In this document: positions 23,267 through 31,675 of the stretch, piece by piece | Layout of the letters: every line of letters starts with the position of its first letter | Numbering within the stretch: the stretch's first letter is position 1 | From: Candidatus Heimdallarchaeota archaeon | GTDB taxonomy: Archaea; Asgardarchaeota; Heimdallarchaeia; Heimdallarchaeales; Heimdallarchaeaceae | Direction: 5' to 3' | Assembly (NCBI GenBank): GCA_021399345.1 | Contig: JAAFKI010000053.1 | Coordinates: forward strand, 1 to 35,277 | DNA length: 35,277 nucleotides | The notes under the pieces: generated by a model | Seen by the model: only the letters and a program-made list of their open reading frames with translations | What the model was told of the DNA's origin: nothing | Databases searched by the model: none | Translations under genes and position numbers: made by a program

Positions 23267-24130
23267 TTATTCTAAAGAAGGAAGTAAGGAAACAATAATT
23301 GTACCCATTCCAGTGTTACTTCCTATAATAGGGGATGCAGAAGTTATGAAATCTCTATTAATATTTCTAGCTTTCTTTAGTTTTTCTGAGATAAATAGAG
23401 CCCCTTTAAAATTCTCAACATGAGAAATCACTAAATCATACTTGATGTTCTCGTCTGTTCCTTTTATTGCAAGTTTCAGTAATTTCCTCAGCATGGCTTT
23501 CTTACTGAAAAATACAGGTATTGTTGATACTAGTTTTCCTGGTCTCTCCATTTGAGCAATGGGTTTAACACCTATTATTTTAGTTAAGTAAAGAATTGAT
23601 TTTGATTTAATTCTTCCTGATTTATAGACGTTATCTAAGGTGTGAAACCCAACATTAAGATAATATTTCTTCTTCAGGTTCTCGATGGTTTTTATTATTT
23701 CTTCTATATTTTTACCCCTTTGAGCTAATTCGGAGATATAAAGCGCCATTAAACCTTGAACACCAGAAGCTGATTCTGTATTAATAACGGTTGTTTTATC
23801 TTCAAACTTTTTAGTTGCAAGTCTATATGCAGAAAATGTTGAACTGCTAAGCTCCTGTGCAACAGAGACACAGATAACATGGTCAAAATTTCCCTTTGCA
23901 AGACTCTCTTCAATTAATTTTAGAAAATCTGATGCTTCTGGATTCGCAGATGATGGAAGGAACTTAGAATCTTTCAGACGCAGATAAAAATCTTCTATTG
24001 AGATATCGACTCCAAGTTTCCATGGTTTTTCTTCGAAGAATACTACATGTGGAACAGATGATATTTGGTACTTTTCCTTTAACTCATTTGGCAAATCTGC
24101 TGCGGAATCTGTTAATACTTTTATTTTCAA
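23267..24130 (-). CDS. DegV family fatty-acid-binding protein
   Basis: A 287-residue DegV-fold protein. The N-terminus KVLTDSAADLP is the family signature. Then comes the FLPSSANPEASDF segment, where DegV proteins bind the lipid carboxylate, and SVAQELSSSTFSAY, the conserved Ser-containing loop. ESASGVQG near residue 120 and GSNTGMGTIIVSLLP at the C-terminus complete the pattern. In bacteria such proteins (FakB) present fatty acids to a kinase. No kinase gene is near here, so the role in this archaeon is open. The start is TTG at 24128-24130; an upstream ATG is followed by an in-frame stop. Confidence 0.92.
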   Translation of the reverse strand: MKIKVLTDSAADLPNELKEKYQISSVPHVVFFEEKPWKLGVDISIEDFYLRLKDSKFLPSSANPEASDFLKLIEESLAKGNFDHVICVSVAQELSSSTFSAYRLATKKFEDKTTVINTESASGVQGLMALYISELAQRGKNIEEIIKTIENLKKKYYLNVGFHTLDNVYKSGRIKSKSILYLTKIIGVKPIAQMERPGKLVSTIPVFFSKKAMLRKLLKLAIKGTDENIKYDLVISHVENFKGALFISEKLKKARNINRDFITSASPIIGSNTGMGTIIVSLLPSLE

Positions 24131-24222
24131 TTAGCTCATTTTAGAATTAAATACTAGTGTAAAAAACCTTTTGGGATAATTAAATCCATAATATGATAGA
24201 TAGAATTCTGAAAATTTATAAT

Positions 24223-24232
24223 GGAGGAGGAG
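24223..24232 (+). promoter_or_regulatory. Strong Shine-Dalgarno of the adenine deaminase gene
   Basis: GGAGGAGGAG ends about ten bases before the ATG at 24243. It is much stronger than most sites in this window, where many genes look leaderless, and favours this ATG over the one three codons downstream at 24252. Confidence 0.65.
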
Positions 24233-24242
24233 AAATAAAAGA

Positions 24243-26009
24243 ATGTTCGCAATGAAAACTAAGGAAATTATTGATAGTGCTATGGCTAAAACAAAGGCCG
24301 ATATAATCTTACGCGGGGGGAAATATGTTAATGTGTTTACTAGAGAACTTCTTGATGGTGATATCGTTATCACAAGAGGAAAAATAGTTCATGTAGGTCT
24401 TCAAACTGATGAATTTGAGGATGAGAATACAAACATTTTAGATGTAAATGGAAAAATTATTTGTCCCGGTTTGATAGAATCACACATACATATAGAATCT
24501 TCTATGCTAACTTTAACTGAATTTACTAAACTAGTAATAACTCATGGAACAACAGCTGCTGTCATAGATCCTCATGAAATTGCAAATGTTACAGGAGTAG
24601 AAGGAATAAATGTTTTACTGGATGAAGTTAAACAGCAGAAAATCAGATATTTTGTTGAAGCTCCTTCTTGTGTGCCATCTCTTCCTGGATTTGAAACTTC
24701 TGGTAGTGAAATAACCGCAAAAGATATTGAAGAGTTAATGAATAGAGATGAGATTTTTGCTTTAGCTGAAATGATGAATTATCCTGGAGTTTATCTTGGT
24801 TTTGATGAAGTTATTGGTAAAATTGAAGCAGCAAAGAAAGCTAATAAAATGATAGAAGGTCACGCTCCTCTGCTTTCAGGAAAGGAACTTCAAGCTTACA
24901 TAGCATCTGGAATATGTTCAGATCATGAAGCATCATCAATTGATGAAGCTTTAGAAAAACTTCGTCTAGGGATGAAACTTCAAATTAGAGAGGGTTCATT
25001 TGCTAAAGATTTGGTTAATATAATTTCCGAATTAAAAGATTATAAAATAGATACTCGAAATATTCTAATTTCATCTGATGATAGAAATCCAATAGATTTA
25101 CTACAAAAAGGCCATCTTGATTATACTTATCGCCTTCTAATTAATACGGGAATTGATCCTTTGGAAGCTATTCAGATGCTAACAATAAATCCTGCTAGTC
25201 ATCTTAAAGTAGATGATGAAATTGGTAGTTTGGGACCTGGAAAGAATGCAGACCTGATTGTGGTAGATAATTTACAAGAATTCAATGTTGAACTAGTGCT
25301 AATTGCTGGGAAAATTGTGGTAGAAGATGGAAAAATTGATTTTGATTTTGAAAAACCCAGTTACCCAAATTTCATTCTAGACACACTAACAAAACTTCAA
25401 GTTCCAGAAATCGACGATTTAAAACTAAAAATAGCTGATGTAAAAACTGTTAATGTGAAAGTAATTTCTTTAAATGAACACTCCTTAATAACAGACCAAA
25501 AAAAGCACACTTTGAAAGTTGAAAATGGTGTAATTCTTCCTGACTTAGAAAATGACATTTTACCTATCGTTGTTATAAACAGACACTCTGCTGAGCAAAA
25601 AATCGGTAAAGGTTATGTTAAAGGATTGGGAATTAAAGGAGGTGCTATAGCTAGTACTGTTGCACATGATTGTCATCAATTAATATGTGTAGGAACAGAC
25701 TATCCATCTATGTTGAAAGCTATTAAAGCTATTAAAGAATCAAAAGGTGGACAAGTGGTTGTCTTTAAGGATAAAGTAACCATTCTTCCTTTAGAATTTG
25801 CTGGAATAATGAGTACCAAACCTTTTGAGGAAGTTGTTTCAAAGACTCAACGGTTGCACGAATCTTTAGAGGATTTGAAAACAACGATTTCTGAGCCATT
25901 TATGGCACTGGCATTTGTATCCTTGCCAGTAATTCCACATTTAAAAATTACAGATCATGGGTTGATAGATGTAGATACAATGACCAAAGTTTCAGTAATT
26001 GAAGATTAA
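24243..26009 (+). CDS. ade: Adenine deaminase
   Basis: A 588-residue amidohydrolase converting adenine to hypoxanthine and ammonia. The metal-binding ESHIHIESSML segment (about residues 79-89) is characteristic of adenine deaminases. DPHEIANVTG, EGHAPLLSG and the conserved SDHEASS and SSDDRNP segments further support it, as does the TINPASHL plus GPGKNADLIV C-terminal half. The length is normal. It lies between a DegV gene and an alanyl-tRNA editing gene, with AMP phosphorylase 2 kb downstream; together they suggest purine salvage. A very strong ribosome site precedes the ATG. Confidence 0.96.
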   Translation: MFAMKTKEIIDSAMAKTKADIILRGGKYVNVFTRELLDGDIVITRGKIVHVGLQTDEFEDENTNILDVNGKIICPGLIESHIHIESSMLTLTEFTKLVITHGTTAAVIDPHEIANVTGVEGINVLLDEVKQQKIRYFVEAPSCVPSLPGFETSGSEITAKDIEELMNRDEIFALAEMMNYPGVYLGFDEVIGKIEAAKKANKMIEGHAPLLSGKELQAYIASGICSDHEASSIDEALEKLRLGMKLQIREGSFAKDLVNIISELKDYKIDTRNILISSDDRNPIDLLQKGHLDYTYRLLINTGIDPLEAIQMLTINPASHLKVDDEIGSLGPGKNADLIVVDNLQEFNVELVLIAGKIVVEDGKIDFDFEKPSYPNFILDTLTKLQVPEIDDLKLKIADVKTVNVKVISLNEHSLITDQKKHTLKVENGVILPDLENDILPIVVINRHSAEQKIGKGYVKGLGIKGGAIASTVAHDCHQLICVGTDYPSMLKAIKAIKESKGGQVVVFKDKVTILPLEFAGIMSTKPFEEVVSKTQRLHESLEDLKTTISEPFMALAFVSLPVIPHLKITDHGLIDVDTMTKVSVIED

Positions 26010-26062
26010 ATCTTTAAATTCCCATTCATAACATTTTTAATTTCTCTGAATTTATTTGATTC

Positions 26063-26782
26063 ATGACAGAATTACTTTTCCAACGAGATTCTTATCTAAA
26101 AGAATTTGAAGCAAAAATCATTGAAATCATAGAGGATTCAGTAATATTAGATAAAACAGCCTTTGCTCCAAAAGGTGGTGGGTTGACTTCAGATCTTGGG
26201 ACTTTATCATTTGATGATGGAAAGCAATTGGATGTTATTGAAGTTACATCCAAAGGTGGGAAAATTTATCACAAGCTTTCAGCAAATCCAGATAGCAAAT
26301 ATAGCGGAACATCAGTAAAGGGCATTATAGATTGGGAGAGAAGATACAAACAGATGAGGTTACATACAGTTTTACATTCAATTTCTGGCATTCTGTACAA
26401 AAAATATGGTACTACTGTTACAGGCGGTAATATTACTCCTGAGAAGAGTAGAGTAGATTTTGATATTGATCATCTAAGACAAGAACGAATTCAAGAAATT
26501 GAAACTACTGTGAAGAAGATAATAGAGGGTGATCATAAAGTTTCTGTATCATTCTTAGACAGAGAAGAAGCTCTGAAAGACCCAGACTTAATCAGAACAA
26601 AAGTTAATCTAATTCCTGAGAATGTGAAGATATTACGAATTGTAGATATAGAAAATATTGATCGCCAAGCTGATGGGGGAGTTCATGTGAAAAGTACAAA
26701 GGAAATAGGTTCATTTGTTCCTTTGAAAACTGAAAATAGAGGAAAGGACAAGAAGCGATTATACTTCACAGTTAAACCCTGA
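26063..26782 (+). CDS. alaX: Alanyl-tRNA editing protein AlaX
   Basis: A 239-residue free-standing editing protein that removes serine or glycine from mischarged tRNA-Ala. FAPKGGGLTSDLGTL near residues 34-48 is the N-terminal beta-domain signature. The zinc motif RLHTVLHSISG supplies His101 and His105. The second half of the site reads RQADGGVHVKST, so Asp204 stands where many AlaRS/AlaX proteins have cysteine (CGGTH) and Val207 replaces the threonine of GGTH. His208 is kept. The site may bind metal as H-H-D-H, or editing specificity may be altered. A TTTTTAATTT box about 30 nt upstream suggests a near-leaderless mRNA. Confidence 0.93.
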   Translation: MTELLFQRDSYLKEFEAKIIEIIEDSVILDKTAFAPKGGGLTSDLGTLSFDDGKQLDVIEVTSKGGKIYHKLSANPDSKYSGTSVKGIIDWERRYKQMRLHTVLHSISGILYKKYGTTVTGGNITPEKSRVDFDIDHLRQERIQEIETTVKKIIEGDHKVSVSFLDREEALKDPDLIRTKVNLIPENVKILRIVDIENIDRQADGGVHVKSTKEIGSFVPLKTENRGKDKKRLYFTVKP

Positions 26783-26881
26783 TTATTTTTTCTAATATTT
26801 TTTTCTGTAGGATTAACCAATAAAGTTAATAATGTGTCCTATTCACGATAAACAAATATACTAGTAAATTAAGTGATATTT

Positions 26882-27847
26882 ATGAAATTGAGCAGACTCG
26901 TCGGTTTATTTACTGTTCTCATAGTTCTAAGTTCTTCTTCTATCAATATGTGGACAGCTTCAGCTCTATATAATCATATTCAGAATAACGAATATGAATT
27001 GAAGGATGATATTACACAATCAATTAATGCTCCTGGAGTTGTCAATATGTCACAATTATATCATTATGAATACCATGAAGATGTTAAAGGAGATGGGAAG
27101 TTCAAATGGAAAGTTGATACATTAGAAAGAACAGATAATTTCCATCTTGCAGAAGGTGATAAAAAATTAAAGACAGGAGATAACGTAATCCTCCTCATTG
27201 GTACTGATCCATCTTTGCAATTAGATCAACCACATTTATGGGCCCTTATATATGTTAACGATGTAATGGCAAGATTTAGTAATTATGCTGAACATGGTCG
27301 TGCCGTTTTCAAGTTTGTTCAACCAATTGGGATTGATCACTGGGATAACTTCACTAACGACTATTATAATTCATCAGTGTTTTTAGACTACTATGAAGCT
27401 AACTACAACTTTACTGATTTCGCAGTAACACATTATAATCAAACATTCTTCTTTAATGAAACAAGTTTTGCTGATTATTTAGATAGATCTCCTTATATTA
27501 ATACAACACTATGGTCTGTACTAGACGATACAATAGTATATACTAACACAATTACCACCGAGACAAATAATGTAACTCAAATCGAGATTACTTATGACAA
27601 AGAGACGGGGTTGGCTAATACAATGGTCTACAGTGCTTCATTCATAAATGGTACTGGACACTTTGCTGGTGTTAACATGTCTTTAATTCGACTTCATGGA
27701 TGGGGGTTGCCGTACACTATTACGACTTGGGTAGTATGGATTCCCATACTTTTGATCACAGTTGGATTAATTGTAGCAATCAGGCTACGCGCTTTCCAAA
27801 GATTAAGACTCTATTTGGAAGCAAGAAAGATAGCTCAAAAGGATTAA
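26882..27847 (+). CDS. Exported type I membrane glycoprotein-like protein
   Basis: A 321-residue protein with an N-terminal signal peptide (LVGLFTVLIVLSSSS), an extracellular domain rich in aromatic residues and NxS/T sequons (for example NYSS-like and NVTQ sites), and a C-terminal transmembrane helix (WVVWIPILLITVGLIVAI) with a basic tail RLRAFQRLRLYLEARK. The ectodomain is mainly beta-strand and has no motif I recognise. ATG at 26882 is chosen over the GTG at 26873, with an AAATATAC box about 25-30 nt upstream for a leaderless start. It may be a surface adhesin or receptor, but that is a guess. Confidence 0.7.
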   Translation: MKLSRLVGLFTVLIVLSSSSINMWTASALYNHIQNNEYELKDDITQSINAPGVVNMSQLYHYEYHEDVKGDGKFKWKVDTLERTDNFHLAEGDKKLKTGDNVILLIGTDPSLQLDQPHLWALIYVNDVMARFSNYAEHGRAVFKFVQPIGIDHWDNFTNDYYNSSVFLDYYEANYNFTDFAVTHYNQTFFFNETSFADYLDRSPYINTTLWSVLDDTIVYTNTITTETNNVTQIEITYDKETGLANTMVYSASFINGTGHFAGVNMSLIRLHGWGLPYTITTWVVWIPILLITVGLIVAIRLRAFQRLRLYLEARKIAQKD

Positions 27848-27848
27848 G

Positions 27849-27888
27849 TTTCCTTTTCTTTTCTTTACTTTCATTCTTTTTAATTGTT
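27849..27888 (+). terminator. Pyrimidine-rich terminator after the 26882 gene
   Basis: A long T/C-rich stretch with several T runs begins directly after the stop codon at 27847, the usual archaeal termination signal. No stable hairpin is needed. Confidence 0.4.
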
Positions 27889-27950
27889 AATAATGCATTT
27901 TTGTCCAATTTTACCCAATAACGAAAATGTTATATGTTTCTTTAACTGTT

Positions 27951-27970
27951 TTTTTCTTCCGAAAGAAAAA
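27951..27970. repeat. Small inverted repeat before the AMP phosphorylase gene
   Basis: TTTTTCTT and AAGAAAAA are perfect 8-bp arms around a CCGA loop, 40 bases before the ATG. It could be a hairpin in the leader, a late terminator for the upstream gene, or a chance AT-rich symmetry. Confidence 0.3.
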
Positions 27971-28010
27971 TAATGGAATTTTAATGTAAAATAACCATGA
28001 GTTGATTTTA

Positions 28011-29534
28011 ATGACTACATTAAAAACTAAAAAAGTTGATTTAAAAGTAGAGAGAGATTTTGCTCTCCTAAATGCAGAAACACTTAATGATTTAAAAATA
28101 AAGCATTCTGCAAATGTTAAAGTTAAAAGTGATAGCGGAGAAATTATGTGCGAAGTGATTGCCACTGAAGAACTGATTGAACCAGGTTTTGTTGGATTAA
28201 AAAGTGGAACACTTGAGCTGTTAAATGTGGGGCCAAACAAAAAAGTGAGTGTTTTTGTTCGCAGAAGACCTGCATCAATTGAACATGTTAAGAATAAGAC
28301 GCGAGGAAGTGTCTGGAAAGAGGGAGAAATACGTTCAATTGTTAATGATATATGTAGTGGGAATTATACTGACTTAGAAATATCCATGTTTACCCTCGCT
28401 CAATATTATCTCGGTTTGAATATGGATGAAATTCAATATCTTACAACCTTTATGGCAGAATATGGTACTACACTTGATTTTGAAGAACCAGTTTATGATA
28501 AACATTCAATTGGTGGTATTCCAGGAAATAAAGTGAGTCTTGTAATTGTACCAACTGTAGCAGCAGCTGGGTTACTTATACCTAAAACAAGTTCCAGAGC
28601 AATAACAAGCCCTTCTGGAACCGCTGATACAATGGAAGTACTTTGTGATGTTAACTTTACAGCAGATGAAATATTAGAAATTGCACCTAAAACAAGAGGA
28701 ATGCTAGTTTGGGGTGGAACTTTAGATTTGTCACCTCTGGATGAAATTGTGATTCATAAAGTCGAACAACCATTAGGGATAGATCCTCACAGTCAGATGC
28801 TTGCAAGTATTTTTAGTAAGAAAGTTTCTACTGGAGTGGATCATATGGTTTTAGATATACCTACAGGTATAGGAACCAAAATGCCAACCAAAGAAGATGC
28901 GATCGATTATGCCCATGAAGCTACAGAGTTAGGTAGAAGACTTGGAATTCAAATTGAAGCAGCCTTAAGCTATGGAGAACAACCTCTTGGAAAAGCTGTA
29001 GGTCCAGCTCTTGAAGCGAGAGAAGCTCTTGATGTTATTGAGGGTAAAGGACCAACAAGTGTATTTGAAAAAAGCAGTGAACTTGCAGGAATTCTCTTTG
29101 AATTAGCAGGTATTGCTCAACCTGGTCAAGGTGCTACGCTAGCAGCTGATTATATTACTAAAGGCAAAACCAAGGCCAAAATGGAAGAGATTATAGGTGT
29201 TCAAGGGGGAAATGCAACAATTACAGGAGAAGAAGTAGTTGTTGGCGAATTTACTTCTGATGTATTAGCTCCTAAAGATGGATACATTGTAAAATTATCA
29301 AATTCCGCTATAAAAAGAATAGCAAAAGCTGCTGGAGCACCAAGACATAAAGAAGCTGGAGTTTATCTACATAAGAAGATTGGTGATTTCTGTAAACAAG
29401 ATGAAAAACTGATGACTATTTATTCAAATAGTGAGGGTAGATTAACTGAAGCTCTCAACTTAGCAATGAATCTTAATCCTTACCTACTAGAAGGTATGAT
29501 CATAAAGAGAATTTCTTCTGGTCCAAGAAAATAA
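28011..29534 (+). CDS. deoA: AMP phosphorylase
   Basis: A 507-residue member of the thymidine/AMP phosphorylase family, the archaeal type with an extra N-terminal domain of about 85 residues. The catalytic region contains KHSIGGIPGNKVSLVIVPTV and KTSSRAITSPSGTADTMEVL, the phosphate- and base-binding signature. EEVVVGEFTSDVLAPKDGYI in the C-terminal domain also fits. It phosphorolyses AMP (also CMP and UMP in characterised archaeal enzymes) to the base and ribose-1,5-bisphosphate, the first step of the pentose-bisphosphate/type III RuBisCO pathway. No R15P isomerase or RuBisCO gene lies in this window. ATG at 28011 is preferred to the TTG at 28002. Confidence 0.94.
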   Translation: MTTLKTKKVDLKVERDFALLNAETLNDLKIKHSANVKVKSDSGEIMCEVIATEELIEPGFVGLKSGTLELLNVGPNKKVSVFVRRRPASIEHVKNKTRGSVWKEGEIRSIVNDICSGNYTDLEISMFTLAQYYLGLNMDEIQYLTTFMAEYGTTLDFEEPVYDKHSIGGIPGNKVSLVIVPTVAAAGLLIPKTSSRAITSPSGTADTMEVLCDVNFTADEILEIAPKTRGMLVWGGTLDLSPLDEIVIHKVEQPLGIDPHSQMLASIFSKKVSTGVDHMVLDIPTGIGTKMPTKEDAIDYAHEATELGRRLGIQIEAALSYGEQPLGKAVGPALEAREALDVIEGKGPTSVFEKSSELAGILFELAGIAQPGQGATLAADYITKGKTKAKMEEIIGVQGGNATITGEEVVVGEFTSDVLAPKDGYIVKLSNSAIKRIAKAAGAPRHKEAGVYLHKKIGDFCKQDEKLMTIYSNSEGRLTEALNLAMNLNPYLLEGMIIKRISSGPRK

Positions 29535-29542
29535 GAAAAAAC

Positions 29543-29986
29543 TTAATTCTCTTTTTCTTCCTTTTTCAGAATCATTTTGTTCATATAGAGTGTTTGATCG
29601 AAAAAAGTAATTTCGAATCCTACTTTTGACCAAAATGGCTGTACAAAAGGTGAACAACATAGCTGAATCGTATCTTCTTCTATTACATTATTTATCAGTT
29701 CTTGCGCACATTTGTAACCCATACCCTTTCTTCTCATGTCCTCTCTTACTTCAAAAACATAAATTATCGGACATCCTACAGGTACAAAACCACCTTCAAA
29801 ACCAGGTTCATTAGGAATAACAGCTGTTACAGCAACTAACTCATCTTCAACGAAAAACCCATAGCATTTAATTTGCTCATCAAAGAACATTCTATAAGAA
29901 ACAAAGAAAGGAAATTGGTGACTAGGGACATCATCATAATCAATTATGTGAACTTTCACATCAAATTGCTCTTGATGTTCTTCCAT
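29543..29986 (-). CDS. GNAT family N-acetyltransferase
   Basis: A 147-residue acetyltransferase. The acetyl-CoA-binding motif A is visible as VREDMRRKGMGYKCAQELI, with the R-x-x-G-x-G pyrophosphate loop, and follows the conserved strand IIYVFEV. The acceptor substrate cannot be inferred. GGGTGA lies six bases before the ATG, so this gene is leadered. It is convergent with AMP phosphorylase, with eight bases between the stops. Confidence 0.9.
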   Translation of the reverse strand: MEEHQEQFDVKVHIIDYDDVPSHQFPFFVSYRMFFDEQIKCYGFFVEDELVAVTAVIPNEPGFEGGFVPVGCPIIYVFEVREDMRRKGMGYKCAQELINNVIEEDTIQLCCSPFVQPFWSKVGFEITFFDQTLYMNKMILKKEEKEN

Positions 29987-30114
29987 TTAATTCACCCTTT
30001 AACCTATTCTAAACAATGTTTCTCCTTTTAATAAAACTATATATGGTACTAGTCTCTTCTAAGCGGAAGATTTTTTATTTAAGTCACAAAGTATATCTCT
30101 GTTGAGGAGAAATT

Positions 30115-31317
30115 ATGTCTGGCTTTGATTATGTAGAAGAAGCAATGTTTGGGAAATCCATTTTCAAAAATGAATCCTCTCTCTATCCTGAGTATGTTCC
30201 ACCAGAGCTCCCAAGAAGAGAAGAGGAGATTAAGAGACTAGCTAGAAATTTCCGATCACTTCTAGGACAAGAAGGGTCATTTTCAGTTAATGTTGCTATA
30301 GTTGGAAATGCTGGAATTGGAAAAACCAATTTGTGTAAATATACTATGAAAAGGTTCGAAAGTACAGCAAATTCAAGGCATATAAATGTAAAATTCTTAT
30401 ATTATAATTGTCATTCTTTCAGAAGCAAGACAGCTATTTTACGTAATGTCCTATCAGAACACTTCCACATTCAATCTAGGGGTTTTAGTGATGAAGAAAT
30501 TCTAGATATGCTAGTAAAACGATTAATCAAAGAAGATATACGATTAATAATCGCTCTTGACGAGGCTAATATGTTGAATTCCGAAGATATTTTGAGTATT
30601 TTCCATGCTGGAGAGTATTTCGGTTCAGAGCAAAGCATGATTTCAACAATAATAATTTCCAGACCTACTGAATGGAAATCTCTTTTGAATGTGCCTTTAT
30701 CTGGGCATATTCACGATCAAATAGATGTTTCTGGTTATTCAAGGGACCAATTGCTGGAAATTCTTGAATATAGATCTAGTATGGCGCTCTATCCCACTTC
30801 TTACTCTGATGAAACATTGAATCTTATTGCGGATATTTGTGCTTCTTCTCAAAATGCAAGACATGGTCTCGAAATTCTATACAGATCTGGAAAACTTACT
30901 GATTTAAAACAAGAGAACTTCATTGTTCCTGATTATATCAGAGCTGCAAAAGCTGATGTTTATCCAGAACTGAGAAGAGATGTTTTATCTGAGCTTAGAG
31001 ATCATGAATTATTAGCTGCTTTAGGTGTTGCGAAAAAACTTTCACTAAAGGGCGTAACATCTACAACTGTTGATGAAGGTTACGACAGTTATCTTTTAGC
31101 TTGTGAGGAACATGAAGAAGAATCACGCGGAAAATCAACTTTCAGATCTGCTATAGAAACCTTAGATAAAGTAGGTGTTATTGGTAAAAGTGTAGGACCA
31201 ATTGAAGAAGGAAAAAGAGGAAGACGTGCTAAAATAACCACTTTTGATATTCCTGCAACTGTTCTTGTAGAGAGAATTGAGAATATATTATCAAAACCAA
31301 GGGATTCGAAAGATTAG
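30115..31317 (+). CDS. Orc1/Cdc6 family replication initiator ATPase
   Basis: A 400-residue AAA+ ATPase of the archaeal Orc1/Cdc6 family, which marks replication origins and loads MCM. Walker A is GNAGIGKTN at residues 64-72, Walker B is LIIALDEAN near residue 150, and the sensor-2-type arginine is in NARHGLEIL. The C-terminal ~110 residues form the DNA-binding winged helix (STFRSAIETLDKVGVIGKS, then KRGRRAKITTFDIP). Archaeal cdc6 genes often sit at an origin, but I see no convincing ORB repeats in the flanks. GAGGAG lies five bases before the ATG. Confidence 0.94.
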   Translation: MSGFDYVEEAMFGKSIFKNESSLYPEYVPPELPRREEEIKRLARNFRSLLGQEGSFSVNVAIVGNAGIGKTNLCKYTMKRFESTANSRHINVKFLYYNCHSFRSKTAILRNVLSEHFHIQSRGFSDEEILDMLVKRLIKEDIRLIIALDEANMLNSEDILSIFHAGEYFGSEQSMISTIIISRPTEWKSLLNVPLSGHIHDQIDVSGYSRDQLLEILEYRSSMALYPTSYSDETLNLIADICASSQNARHGLEILYRSGKLTDLKQENFIVPDYIRAAKADVYPELRRDVLSELRDHELLAALGVAKKLSLKGVTSTTVDEGYDSYLLACEEHEEESRGKSTFRSAIETLDKVGVIGKSVGPIEEGKRGRRAKITTFDIPATVLVERIENILSKPRDSKD

Positions 31318-31320
31318 ATA

Positions 31321-31554
31321 TTAATTGACACAAATCATTGTCATTGAATTCTTTACTCCTTCTAGAATTATATTGTTGTTCAATACTTGATTTTTCAATT
31401 CGTCCATTGTTCCGAATTCAATCTTTACAATTAAATCATAGATACCATACACTGCGTAAACTTCTGTAACTTCTACAATGTGTTTGAGACCCTCTTGAAC
31501 TTTTTCTAACATGCCCGATTGGACGTTTAGAAGGATATAAGCTGCTTGTGTCAT
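31321..31554 (-). CDS. Stand-alone Lrp/AsnC effector-binding (RAM) domain protein
   Basis: A 77-residue protein equal to just the C-terminal alpha/beta domain of Lrp/AsnC regulators: AAYILLNVQSGMLEKVQEGL, then VTEVYAVYGIYDLIVKIEF, then MTMICVN. There is no DNA-binding part. Such single domains can bind amino acids and modulate full-length regulators; the adjacent window encodes one at 21142. AAGGAG lies 13 bases upstream of the ATG. It is convergent with the Orc1/Cdc6 gene, with three bases between the stops. Confidence 0.92.
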   Translation of the reverse strand: MTQAAYILLNVQSGMLEKVQEGLKHIVEVTEVYAVYGIYDLIVKIEFGTMDELKNQVLNNNIILEGVKNSMTMICVN

Positions 31555-31675
31555 TTTCAGAATAGACTCCTTTTACATGACACTTTCGAATGCATTTAAA
31601 AAAACTAACATTGGGACATGTCACTAGAAGAGCAGGAAAAATATTTCTTTTAATAGAGAAAAAAAAGAATAGCAA

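Noticed and set aside
24131..24373. 80-codon minus-strand frame between degV and ade
   Set aside because: It is antisense to the start of the adenine deaminase gene and covers its strong ribosome site; hydrophobic low-complexity product.
27911..28240. 109-codon minus-strand frame
   Set aside because: It is antisense to the start of AMP phosphorylase and has serine/phenylalanine-rich shadow composition.
29987..30114. Possible replication origin upstream of orc1/cdc6
   Set aside because: No ORB-like repeats, long A/T unwinding element or GC-skew switch could be recognised by eye in this short stretch.
31565..31615. ACATGACA/ACATGTCA repeat-like pair downstream of the Orc1/Cdc6 gene
   Set aside because: Imperfect and only two copies; not enough for an origin-binding site or operator.
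31436..31675. 79-codon minus-strand frame overlapping the lone RAM-domain gene
   Set aside because: It is an alternate frame of a well-supported gene and begins in the intergenic region without a ribosome site.
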